This document shows, piece after piece, positions 33,722 through 41,589 of a stretch of 64,000 bases of DNA. The notes beneath the pieces were generated by a model. That model saw only the letters and a program-made list of their open reading frames with translations, was not told the DNA's origin and ran no database searches. Source of the DNA: Paenibacillus sp. FSL R5-0623. Its GTDB lineage: Bacteria; Bacillota; Bacilli; Paenibacillales; Paenibacillaceae. Location: assembly GCF_037974265.1 (NCBI RefSeq), contig NZ_CP150233.1, positions 1,736,001 through 1,800,000 of the forward strand, in the 5' to 3' direction. Every line of letters begins with the position of its first letter. Position 1 is the stretch's first letter. A program made the position numbers and the translations under genes.

Positions 33722-34219
33722 ATGTCTATCCAGTGGAATATACCCGAGCAAAGGCTTTCCCCTCATGCGGTGAACTTATGGAGAATCAGCGCCATCATAT
33801 GGAATGTAATAGGTTTCCTGATCCTTGCCGTACTGTTAATACTCGACTCCATCTATGGATGGAAGACGTGGATTGGTTGGATCTTGTGGGGCATTACAGC
33901 CATATCTGTGCTCTACGCGGTGTGGGATATTTTCATCCAGCCGACATGGTTATACAAGCATTGGTACTATGATGTGAATGAGGAGTTCCTGCAACTGAAG
34001 CGTGGGGCGCTAACCAAGGTACATCAGATCATCCCCATGGCGAAAGTGCAATCGGTTACAACAAATCAGGGACCTTTGATGCGAAAATATGGACTCTATT
34101 CCGTATCGGTTGGCACGATGGGGTCATCGCATGAAATCCCGGCATTGCCAGAGGAAGTCGCGCTTGCACTCCGTCATCAGATTGCATCCTATGCACGGAT
34201 TAATGAGGTGGATGAATGA
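33722..34219 (+). CDS. ydbS: PH domain (bPH2) membrane protein, YdbS-like
   Basis: About 165 residues. Two membrane segments (about 27-45 and 50-70) are followed by a bacterial PH domain (YDVNEEFLQLKRGALTKVHQIIPMAKVQSV). The start is ATG 33722, six codons before PEQRLSPHAVNLWRIS, with AAGGAG upstream. It overlaps the following gene by ATGA. The pair matches the ydbS-ydbT arrangement of Bacillus subtilis, where loss affects resistance to some antimicrobial peptides. Confidence 0.88.
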   Translation: MSIQWNIPEQRLSPHAVNLWRISAIIWNVIGFLILAVLLILDSIYGWKTWIGWILWGITAISVLYAVWDIFIQPTWLYKHWYYDVNEEFLQLKRGALTKVHQIIPMAKVQSVTTNQGPLMRKYGLYSVSVGTMGSSHEIPALPEEVALALRHQIASYARINEVDE

Positions 34220-35778
34220 TCGATATGAAGCGACATCATCCATTAACCATGCTGTGGAGCTTGTGGAAACTGGTGAAGAATTCGTTCGCCATTATCCTGT
34301 TTTTGTTTGTATTCCGTCAGGGCTCAGAGTCCCAATGGCTTTTCTATGGAAGAATCGCTTTTTATGTAAGTGTCTCCATTAGCATCCTGTCCATTATCCT
34401 GAAGTGGTTTACTTCTCGTTATACAGCAGACGATAAGGCGTTTCACATCTACAGTGGTGTGTTCAACCGTACTCGAAGAACGATACCGTATACCAAGGTC
34501 CAGAACGTGAACCGACATACGATGTTGTTTCATCGATTGTTCAGCGTGACGTCGATCCGATTCGAGACCGGGATTAAGGGAGAAGATGCTACCTTCCAGT
34601 TACACGTTGTTTCACTTTCCGAAGCGGAACAGCTGGAGAAAATTGTAGCAGGTCATATGGCTGAAGAAGCAGTAACAGCAGGTGCAACAGAGGAACATGA
34701 TACGTTGGATGCAGTTCAGGCTATGGATGAGGGAGAGGCGCAATCCGAACCTTTTATAACTGATGAAGTCATGTCTCTGCCTGCAAAAGAAAAACAGGAA
34801 CGGGTTGTTCATTATCATTCCACCCGCAAGGACATATTCAAAGCATCCTTTACCTCGCTTAGTTTTCTCGTACTGATTCCGGTCCTGGCTACGCTCTATT
34901 CCTGGGTGAAGGACTTCTTCCCTGATGAAGAAGTAACGGAAAGTTTGTTATTAACCTGGCTTGATTCATGGTGGATTGCCGGTTTGATGATTTTAGTTTT
35001 ATTAATTATATCTATTGCTCTGGGTATTGTCAGAACCTTCGTAAAGTATGGCAATTTCCAGATCACCTCGGATGCCAAGCGGATCTATATCTCGAAGGGC
35101 ATGATGGAGCAAACGTCATTTTCAATCTTGAAAGAGCGAGTCCAGGCCGTCAAAATTACACAGTCACCGATGAAAAGGCTGCTTGGACTAGCGGAAGTAG
35201 AACTGACCACTGCAGGTAGTCTGGGAGAATCTGAGCAGGAGGTGAACTCGCTCTATCCCTTCTTGCCTGTGAAGCAAGCCTATACCCTGATTGAGGAGAT
35301 CCTGCCATCCTATCGGGTTACGCAGGAGATGGAAAAACTTCCACGAATATCACTATGGCTGCGCCTGCTCAAACCAAGTTGGGGGTGGATCATGATCACG
35401 GGTTTATTGTGGTACTTCAAACCATTGGTGTTTGGACAGAAACATGCCTGGTGGATGATTTCCGCGATTCTGCTCGTGTGGATTGCAACATGCAGAGTGA
35501 TGGACTTTTTCCATACCCGATACATTCTGCATCAGAATTTCATTCAACTTCGAACCGGTGCGCTTACTTCAACACTCTTCATCTCCAAACGTGAGAAAGT
35601 CATCGAAGTACAGATCACCCGTAATGTGTTACAGCGTTGGTTTGGTGTGGCTTCCATTCATACCGTAAACCGTGCCAAACCTGTTCTGCATCATCGGGCA
35701 CATGACATTTCCCTGGATACGGCGAAATCATTTCAATCATGGTACATGGGACGTACCCAAGATGTTCAGACCCGTTAA
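34216..35778 (+). CDS. ydbT: PH domain (bPH2) membrane protein, YdbT-like
   Basis: A 520-residue protein with three bPH2 domains and about six membrane segments in pairs. The domains are seen as FHIYSGVFNRTRRTIPYTKVQNV (about 75), ISKGMMEQTSFSILKERVQAV (about 295) and FIQLRTGALTSTLFISKREKVIEV (about 440). An acidic linker lies near 150-190. This is the standard YdbT/DUF304 architecture. It is translated together with YdbS and likely forms a membrane complex with it. A terminator follows. Confidence 0.9.
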   Translation: MIDMKRHHPLTMLWSLWKLVKNSFAIILFLFVFRQGSESQWLFYGRIAFYVSVSISILSIILKWFTSRYTADDKAFHIYSGVFNRTRRTIPYTKVQNVNRHTMLFHRLFSVTSIRFETGIKGEDATFQLHVVSLSEAEQLEKIVAGHMAEEAVTAGATEEHDTLDAVQAMDEGEAQSEPFITDEVMSLPAKEKQERVVHYHSTRKDIFKASFTSLSFLVLIPVLATLYSWVKDFFPDEEVTESLLLTWLDSWWIAGLMILVLLIISIALGIVRTFVKYGNFQITSDAKRIYISKGMMEQTSFSILKERVQAVKITQSPMKRLLGLAEVELTTAGSLGESEQEVNSLYPFLPVKQAYTLIEEILPSYRVTQEMEKLPRISLWLRLLKPSWGWIMITGLLWYFKPLVFGQKHAWWMISAILLVWIATCRVMDFFHTRYILHQNFIQLRTGALTSTLFISKREKVIEVQITRNVLQRWFGVASIHTVNRAKPVLHHRAHDISLDTAKSFQSWYMGRTQDVQTR

Positions 35779-35784
35779 TTGCAC

Positions 35785-35834
35785 GAGCAAGTGCAGGAAG
35801 ACCGCATCAGGTTATTCTGTGCTTGCTCTTTTTA
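35785..35834 (+). terminator. Intrinsic terminator of ydbST
   Basis: GAGCAAG-TG-CAG pairs with CTG-TG-CTTGCTC, followed by TTTTT. Confidence 0.8.
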
Positions 35835-35860
35835 ATTGAAAACAGAGGAGGAAGAACAGT

Positions 35861-36637
35861 TTGATTAAAGCTGTGTTCTTTGATGTGGACGGTACATTGC
35901 TGAGCGAAATAGATCGGAGTTTATCACCGAGTACAGCTGAGTCAATCCGGGAGTTGATTCGTAAAGGCGTTCAAGTCGTACTCGTCACAGGCAGGCCCTA
36001 TAATTTATGCGAAGAATTCAGAAATCTTGGAATCGATACGATTATTTCGGCTAACGGAGCATTGATCAAAGCAGGTGATGAAGTGATACATAAGTCTGTA
36101 CTTTCAGCACAGATGGTTAGAGCATTCAGTGAGTTTGCCGAGTTGCACGGGCACAGTATTTCATATTTTACAGAGTCATTTGAGACGAACGGGTTGTGTA
36201 CTGGAGATGGTCGTGTTACTGAGGCGTTAAGAGATACGCTTGGACTCATGGATTCGCCGCAGAAAATCAGCACGTTGGAACAGGACGTATATTGCATTTG
36301 CTTATATGCGGATGAAGCGGAGATGGAGAAATTCCAAGCCAGATTCCCTTCTTTACGATTCGTGAGGTTCCATCCGTATGTAGTGAATGTGCTGGAAGCG
36401 AGCGAAGTCAGCAAATCTATATCCGCAGAGAAAGTTCTCGACTACCTGAAGATATCCAGAGAGGATATAATGGCCTTTGGCGATGGGGAGAATGACTTGG
36501 ATCTGCTAGTGTATGCGGGAATCGGAATTGCGATGGGAAATGGTGGAGAACGAATTAAACAAAGTGCCGATTATGTCACCCTGCGGGCAAGTGAAGATGG
36601 GGTCACCTATGCATTGAATCAATTTAAGATCTTATGA
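35861..36637 (+). CDS. HAD-superfamily hydrolase, Cof type
   Basis: A 258-residue Cof-like phosphatase. FFDVDGTLL (nucleophile Asp near residue 7) is motif I, VLVTGRP is motif II, and a lysine lies in the cap-core junction (SKSISAEKVLDYL). FGDGENDLDLL is motif IV. The TTG start follows GAGGAGGAAG. Members dephosphorylate sugar phosphates, flavin mononucleotide or similar metabolites. Confidence 0.92.
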   Translation: MIKAVFFDVDGTLLSEIDRSLSPSTAESIRELIRKGVQVVLVTGRPYNLCEEFRNLGIDTIISANGALIKAGDEVIHKSVLSAQMVRAFSEFAELHGHSISYFTESFETNGLCTGDGRVTEALRDTLGLMDSPQKISTLEQDVYCICLYADEAEMEKFQARFPSLRFVRFHPYVVNVLEASEVSKSISAEKVLDYLKISREDIMAFGDGENDLDLLVYAGIGIAMGNGGERIKQSADYVTLRASEDGVTYALNQFKIL

Positions 36638-36746
36638 AAATGAATCGGCTAAAAAGATGAAGGATATCCAAATTGTGGATTTTCATGTAGAATGATATAG
36701 CACGTATTAAGCCCTAAAGCATAGGGTGTTGATCGAAGGGTGACTT

Positions 36747-36917
36747 ATGAAAAAGGTTGTTATCGCAATCCTGTCTCTGGTCGTATTTGTTGGTGTATCC
36801 TCTTCCGCTTACGCTCATCCAGGCAGACTGGATAAGAACGGTGGACATAACTGTTCAGCTAAATCCAAACAAAAGGGTCTGTGCACGGGTTATCACTATC
36901 ACAAAAAGAAAAGATGA
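36747..36917 (+). CDS. Small secreted YHYH-domain protein
   Basis: A 56-residue protein, short enough to be missed by common cut-offs. A signal peptide covers residues 1-23 (VVIAILSLVVFVGVSSSAYA). The mature part is HPGRLDKNGGHNC, a spacer, then CTGYHYHKKKR. This is the YHYH-domain pattern (HPGRTDxxGGHxC...YHYH) seen in Bacillus small proteins and at the C terminus of nucleases, with two cysteines and clustered histidines that may bind metal. AAGGGTGA precedes the ATG at the correct spacing. Confidence 0.82.
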   Translation: MKKVVIAILSLVVFVGVSSSAYAHPGRLDKNGGHNCSAKSKQKGLCTGYHYHKKKR

Positions 36918-37011
36918 GAATGAGCTGTACAAGATAAACCCGGCCATCGTTCAATGTATGGTTGGGTTTGCATGTGTACCATTGATTTAAAATGATGGAG
37001 GCGGTTACACC

Positions 37012-37467
37012 ATGCGGATACAGGAGATATCGGTATGGAATCATGACGATTTAGTGGCGATGCTGGCCGAAAGCTCCAGTGAAGGGTTCAGACATATCGA
37101 GCGATTAATCCATGAATATGAGACAGGAATCAATACATTCGAACAAGAAGATGAAGCGCTTTTTGAATGCAGAATGCACGATAAGGTTGTTGGGATCTGC
37201 GGTCTGAACAGAGATCCTTATTCTGAAATGATTGATACCGGAAGAATTCGCAGGCTTTATGTGATGAGAGAATTTCGAAGACATGGGGTTGGGCGCAGGC
37301 TGATGGATGCGGTTATTCAAAAAGCGGAAAATCATTACGCTCGACTGGTTCTGTACACGGATCAACCGGTTGCTGGATCTTTTTATCACAACTTGGGATT
37401 TAGAGAAGTGACGAGTATGGAGAAGATAACGCATGTATTGGAATTGGGGGAGAAGAGTGATGGATGA
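37012..37467 (+). CDS. GNAT acetyltransferase
   Basis: A 151-residue GNAT. IRRLYVMREFRRHGVGRRLMDAV is motif A, and GSFYHNLGFREV is the C-terminal motif. ATGGAGGCGG lies before the ATG. Its last codons overlap the start of the HAD gene by eight bases, so the two are translated from one mRNA. Confidence 0.9.
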   Translation: MRIQEISVWNHDDLVAMLAESSSEGFRHIERLIHEYETGINTFEQEDEALFECRMHDKVVGICGLNRDPYSEMIDTGRIRRLYVMREFRRHGVGRRLMDAVIQKAENHYARLVLYTDQPVAGSFYHNLGFREVTSMEKITHVLELGEKSDG

Positions 37468-38122
37468 TATTAAAGCGGTTATTTTTGATTTGGACAATAC
37501 GATTCTGAACAGAACGATGACCTTTGACGGCTTCACGCAGCGTTTAATCAAGACCTATTTTGGTCACCTGGAATCAACCGAAGATATAAGTAAACGAATT
37601 ATTGAACTCGACCAGGATGGTTATAAGGACAAACCCCTTCTGTTCAACGAGTTGCTGCATGAACTGCCTTGGGCAGAGAGTCCGCCACATGTAGAACTGA
37701 TGGAGTTCTATGGCAGAGAGTATGTGCGAAGTTCAGTTTTGATGGAGCAGGCGCGAGAAGTCGTTCAGCATCTGCGGGGGAAATATCAAATCGGGTTAAT
37801 TACCAATGGGCAGACCGATATTCAGTATGGAAAAATCGATCAACTCGGTATCCGGGAGGATTACGACCATATTATTGTTTCAGAAGAGGCGGGAGTCAAA
37901 AAGCCCGATCCACGCATATTTCAGCTTGCGCTAGATCATTTCGGTCTAAGCCCAGAGCAATGCATCTACATTGGCGATCATCCGGTGAACGATATTGAGG
38001 GAGCAGCAAGCGTAGGCATGAGCACCATCTGGATGAAGGTCAACCAGCCGTGGCAGGACAGCATTAAGTCGGGTCCTTTACATACGATTGAACATCTAAG
38101 TGAGCTGAAGAAATTGCTGTAG
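37460..38122 (+). CDS. HAD-superfamily hydrolase, YjjG/YfnB-like
   Basis: About 220 residues. FDLDNTILN (motif I), GLITNGQ (motif II), KKPDPRIF (motif III lysine) and YIGDHPVNDIEGAASVG (motif IV) give a complete haloacid-dehalogenase core with a helical cap, as in pyrimidine 5'-nucleotidases. GGGGGAG sits before ATG 37460. Coupled to the upstream GNAT gene by overlap. Confidence 0.92.
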   Translation: MDDIKAVIFDLDNTILNRTMTFDGFTQRLIKTYFGHLESTEDISKRIIELDQDGYKDKPLLFNELLHELPWAESPPHVELMEFYGREYVRSSVLMEQAREVVQHLRGKYQIGLITNGQTDIQYGKIDQLGIREDYDHIIVSEEAGVKKPDPRIFQLALDHFGLSPEQCIYIGDHPVNDIEGAASVGMSTIWMKVNQPWQDSIKSGPLHTIEHLSELKKLL

Positions 38123-38184
38123 AAGGCGGTTATATAGACGAGTAGACTACTATAAACACAGTCTGGAAAGCGAGGGACATACAT

Positions 38185-38724
38185 ATGGAGATTAGACAGA
38201 TGGCTACAGCGTTTTTGAGCAATGGCTCAGACATGCTGATGATGAAGAAGGCGGGTAGCAGATTGTTTGATTTTGAATTCTGGGGTGGCATTGGCGGACA
38301 TCTGGAACAAGGGGAACTGAACGTACCCATGAGCGCCAGCTATCGGGAGATTGAAGAAGAGACCGGGTTCAAGCAAGAGGATGTCGAACACTTTCGGCTT
38401 CGATATATCCTGTTGGAAGTTAACGGTGGTGAGATTTGGCAGCAGTTTGTATATTTCGGAGAGACCACGCACCGACATTTTGTACCCTCGGATGAAGGCG
38501 AGTTATTCTGGATACCGCTGGATGAGGTTCTGGACTTACATTCGTCTATTCTGATCAAAGCAACGCTCCGGCACTATTTACAACATCCGGGCGCAGAAGA
38601 CATCTGGATTGGCAACGTTCAGAGCGGAACAGACCTAAAGGGCACGCCACAGGTAATATGGAACAGAATGCAGGAAACGATATCATTTGAGCCAAAAGGA
38701 GTTATCAATAATGTTGAAATATAG
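38185..38724 (+). CDS. Nudix hydrolase with a lengthened Nudix box
   Basis: A 179-residue protein with GGHLEQGE followed by LNVPMSASYREIEEETGF. Nine residues separate the first glutamate from RE, where the consensus has seven, so a two-residue insertion lies in the loop. The catalytic REIEEETGF helix is intact. C-terminal 40 residues are extra to the fold. AGCGAGGGA precedes the ATG. Probably still an active pyrophosphohydrolase. Confidence 0.82.
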   Translation: MEIRQMATAFLSNGSDMLMMKKAGSRLFDFEFWGGIGGHLEQGELNVPMSASYREIEEETGFKQEDVEHFRLRYILLEVNGGEIWQQFVYFGETTHRHFVPSDEGELFWIPLDEVLDLHSSILIKATLRHYLQHPGAEDIWIGNVQSGTDLKGTPQVIWNRMQETISFEPKGVINNVEI

Positions 38725-38784
38725 AACTGAAAGATATCAAAGTCCCGTTCAGTAAATTCAACCAATAGAGTTTTTGCAATAAAA

Positions 38785-38820
38785 GGCATGATCCAGTTCA
38801 ATGAGGTCATGTCTTTTTCT
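38785..38820 (+). terminator. Intrinsic terminator
   Basis: GGCATGATC pairs with GGTCATGTC (two wobble pairs) around 11 bases, followed by TTTTTCT. Confidence 0.75.
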
Positions 38821-38927
38821 ATATATACAATCATTCAAAATACTCTAAATAATTTCAATAACTTCGGCTTCTATGTTTCTACATACCGTGTAAATAGCTT
38901 AACCCATTCCATGAAGGAGATTTTGTT

Positions 38928-38975
38928 ATGAAACGTATTGGAAACATGTTTCAGGCTGACCGTAGCAGAGTGTAA
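38928..38975 (+). other. 15-codon open frame with good ribosome site
   Basis: AAGGAGA lies nine bases before ATG 38928. The frame gives MKRIGNMFQADRSRV and stops. This is the only coding-like signal in the 344 bases between 38724 and 39069. It could be a remnant of a deleted gene, a leader peptide or a very small protein. Confidence 0.25.
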
Positions 38976-39068
38976 ATGCTATGACAGCCTGAACGAGCGA
39001 ACCGGTTTAATTTTGCATAGGACAGAGGCGGTAGTTATGGGTTGTTGGAAGAAGATGATTTCATCAGA

Positions 39069-40226
39069 CTACGCTGTAATAATTCGATCTTTCGTTTGTC
39101 TGTTCCGATGTTCGATAGCCTCCTCATAATCCCCGATCAGTGTATCAAAAATATGCTCCCACGACCGCTGCTGAGCCAGCTTTCTGCCTTCCAATCCCAT
39201 CTTCCGCAATTGGTTCACGTGATTTCCCCAGAGACATATCTCCCGAATCAGTGCATCAGCCTGACCTGGCTCGAATAATACACCGTTGCGGTGGTGGGAT
39301 ATCAGATCCTTTACACCTCCGGCATTGGCTGCCACCACAGGGAGTCCTGAAGCCATCGCTTCCAGTACCACATTGCCAAATGTCTCCGTAGAGGAAGGAA
39401 ACACAAACAGATCTGCCGAAGCATACATAACAGCAAGTTCTTCGCCATGCATATAGCCTGTAAAGGTGACATTGGGTGGGGATTGCAGACGCATTTTGGG
39501 GAGAGATGGGCCGTCGCCAACGATAATCCAGTGTACACGGGACTGCATTTCCTGGGGTAGCTGCTGCATGGTAGTCGTGAGCGTAGCGATATCTTTTTCC
39601 GGGGCAATGCGTCCAACGTAGAGTAGAATGAGGGGAGCAGTGATGTGGTATCGTTCACGGATATCCGAGCTGCGTTTATCAGGGGAGTACAGGTTGCAAT
39701 CAATCCCGCGAGACCAAAGTTTCAGACGTTGAATGCCCTGGGCTTGCAGGGTGTTTAATGTTTCCTGCGATGGAGTTAGGGTTGCATCACAGGCGCGGTG
39801 GAACCATTGGATATATTTCCAGTAGAGCGGAATCATACTTTTTAACCGGTAGTATTCGAGATAACGATCGAAGTGGGTATGGTAGGAGACAACATGCGGA
39901 AGATGGTGTTTGAGTGCATACCTCAGGCCAAGCAGCCCCATATTAAAAGGCGTAGCGATATGCAGCAGATCGGGCTGAAAGGCTTGTAGCTGTTTGTATG
40001 TGTTTGCTCTGTTGGGTAGAGCAATGCGGCATTCGGGATACAGAAAAAAAGGGATGTTGGCAACCGATCGGACTTGAGTCTCATGGCTTCCTTCAATGAT
40101 GGAGTTCGGAGTAAACAGCAGATGTTCAATTCTTCTGCGGTTCAGATGGTTACTCAAGCGGTGGAGCGTGCCAGCAACACCATTGGTTTCCGGAAGATAG
40201 GTGTCTGTGAACAAGGCCAGGCGCAT
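39069..40226 (-). CDS. Glycosyltransferase family 4
   Basis: About 385 residues. The N-terminal Rossmann domain opens MRLALFTDTYLPETNGVA with HIATPFNMGL and VVSYHTHFDRYL, as in UgtP/PimB/MgtA-type lipid glycosyltransferases. The C-terminal domain has LLYVGRIAPEKD, VGDGP, and the donor-binding FPSSTETFGNVVLEAMASGLPVV with the E-x7-E motif. GGGAGGGG sits just before ATG 40226. It probably transfers a hexose to a membrane lipid or envelope acceptor. Confidence 0.92.
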   Translation of the reverse strand: MRLALFTDTYLPETNGVAGTLHRLSNHLNRRRIEHLLFTPNSIIEGSHETQVRSVANIPFFLYPECRIALPNRANTYKQLQAFQPDLLHIATPFNMGLLGLRYALKHHLPHVVSYHTHFDRYLEYYRLKSMIPLYWKYIQWFHRACDATLTPSQETLNTLQAQGIQRLKLWSRGIDCNLYSPDKRSSDIRERYHITAPLILLYVGRIAPEKDIATLTTTMQQLPQEMQSRVHWIIVGDGPSLPKMRLQSPPNVTFTGYMHGEELAVMYASADLFVFPSSTETFGNVVLEAMASGLPVVAANAGGVKDLISHHRNGVLFEPGQADALIREICLWGNHVNQLRKMGLEGRKLAQQRSWEHIFDTLIGDYEEAIEHRNRQTKDRIITA

Positions 40227-40417
40227 CATTACCCCTCCCAAGACTCGTGATGCCAAGATCATAACAGCGGAACATTTTCCAGAGGTCAAGTGCACGTTAA
40301 CTTGACGATATTCCCTGTAAATTTGTTAAAGGATTACTATACCATCTTCCATAAGTTCAACTTATATAGCGTATTCTGCTATGATGTAATAACGTGTCGG
40401 CGTAGTTGAACTTGAAA

Positions 40418-40567
40418 TTTACACGAAACGGAGAGGGCGGAAACAAACTGAAGAAGCGGAGCGTTCGCCTTTATCACCGGATTTTCCCCTTTAATAAAGG
40501 GATTGAAAAAATCTGGGGATAACAGCGATCGGAAGTTTATTCTGACCGCGTAGTGGTCCAGTGTAAA
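40418..40567 (+). ncRNA. Structured repeat element, copy C (candidate RNA leader)
   Basis: Third copy. P1 is TTTACAC (40418-40424) with GTGTAAA (40561-40567), seven perfect pairs. P2 is GGCGGAA (40436-40442) with TTCTGAC (40540-40546), keeping pairing except at one position. P3 is GCGGA-GCG-TTCGC (40456-40468). P4 is CCGGATTTT (40477-40485) with AAAATCTGG (40508-40516) and tip CCCTTT/AAAGGG. The core ATAACAGCGATCGGAAGT follows P4. It ends 49 bases before the DMP19-like gene in the same orientation, and a TATGAT box at 40380-40385 could drive it. Confidence 0.62.
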
Positions 40568-40616
40568 AACATTCGTTCAAACTATTCAGACAGAGAGATA
40601 CAGGAGGCAGAGAAAG

Positions 40617-41186
40617 ATGAACAAGTTACAAGAAGAATTGCAGGAGTTGTTACCACTCAATCAGCTTGAAGAGATGTCAGGTGAAGAAGTGGTGGGGAGT
40701 GTTGCCATGGACCTTTATCGGGCTGAATTTTCGACGATTCGAGAAAGTGGGCCGGAACTTCCGCAAGTATTGAGAGATATCATTCTAATCATTGATCTGG
40801 ATACCGAGCTGTCCATGAACGGGATGACCGGTTTCCTTGAGAATGTCAGCGGACAGTATCTGGGTGAGACGATAACAGCTATGGAGCGGATCGGCAATGA
40901 TGCAGATGCCGTGATCCTGAAGAAGATAGAGCAGATGTTGTCCGAAAGCGGTGTAACGCACGGGCAATTACGAGATAATGTGAATGGCCTGTCCGAAGAT
41001 GACATCACGACAAGCCTGCAAACACACGGGGAACAGATTCATGAGGTATTGCAGCAGATTGAACTGGAAGCCGCGAATTTGAGCATGCAATCGGATAACG
41101 AAGAAAGCTTCGACTTTCTGTATCAATATGTGGATGAAAATAAAGATCGTTTAAAACAGGAAATGCAGCACATCTTGTCTAATTGA
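40617..41186 (+). CDS. DMP19-like (DUF4375) protein
   Basis: A 189-residue acidic, helical protein. The segment LRDIILIIDLDTELSMNGMTGFLENVSGQYLGETI, then a helix AMERIGNDADAVILKKI, has the DMP19/DUF4375 pattern (DxEVxNGGFxQFxxN...G). Family members are small acidic proteins that can mimic DNA in other bacteria, but the activity of this one is unknown. AGGAGGCAG precedes the ATG. It lies directly downstream of repeat element C and next to a small membrane protein gene. Confidence 0.7.
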   Translation: MNKLQEELQELLPLNQLEEMSGEEVVGSVAMDLYRAEFSTIRESGPELPQVLRDIILIIDLDTELSMNGMTGFLENVSGQYLGETITAMERIGNDADAVILKKIEQMLSESGVTHGQLRDNVNGLSEDDITTSLQTHGEQIHEVLQQIELEAANLSMQSDNEESFDFLYQYVDENKDRLKQEMQHILSN

Positions 41187-41204
41187 ATTGGGAAAAGGAG
41201 ATAA

Positions 41205-41498
41205 ATGACAAGCATGAACAAACGATTAGCGATGGAATCCGTTCTGGTTACCCTGTTATTCATCATTGGTTTTGCAGCTTGGAATGTCGTTCAAGGCATG
41301 ATCATGACCATGAATTACGTACCTGATCTGACAAACACCGCTTCTTCGGGTACCCCACTGCAATCCAAGGTTGCTTTTGGAACTATTGTTCGGTGGGATT
41401 CTTCCATGATAATCGTTGGCATAGGCGCAGTTATCCTGTTTGCAACTGCTTATTATGTTATCCGCTCACAATTCCAGCAGCGGAAGCAGCGCCCCTAG
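41205..41498 (+). CDS. Small membrane protein
   Basis: A 97-residue protein with membrane segments near residues 13-34 and 67-86, and an outside loop containing PDLTNTASSGTPLQS. AAAAGGAG precedes ATG 41205; the ATG at 41214 is an alternative. It follows the DMP19-like gene by 18 bases, so they are probably one operon. Family not recognised. Confidence 0.7.
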   Translation: MTSMNKRLAMESVLVTLLFIIGFAAWNVVQGMIMTMNYVPDLTNTASSGTPLQSKVAFGTIVRWDSSMIIVGIGAVILFATAYYVIRSQFQQRKQRP

Positions 41499-41542
41499 TC
41501 GATAGTAATCTCGTAACACATATTTCTTTATACACTAAAAAG

Positions 41543-41582
41543 AGCCCTTATTGTCAGATCACTGATAATAGGGCTGCTTTTC
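41543..41582. terminator. Bidirectional intrinsic terminator
   Basis: AGCCCTTATTGTCAG and CTGATAATAGGGCT form a long stem with a four-base loop. T-rich tails lie on both sides (GCTTTTCG on plus, CTTTTTAG on minus). It separates convergent genes. Confidence 0.85.
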
Positions 41583-41589
41583 GTTATCC

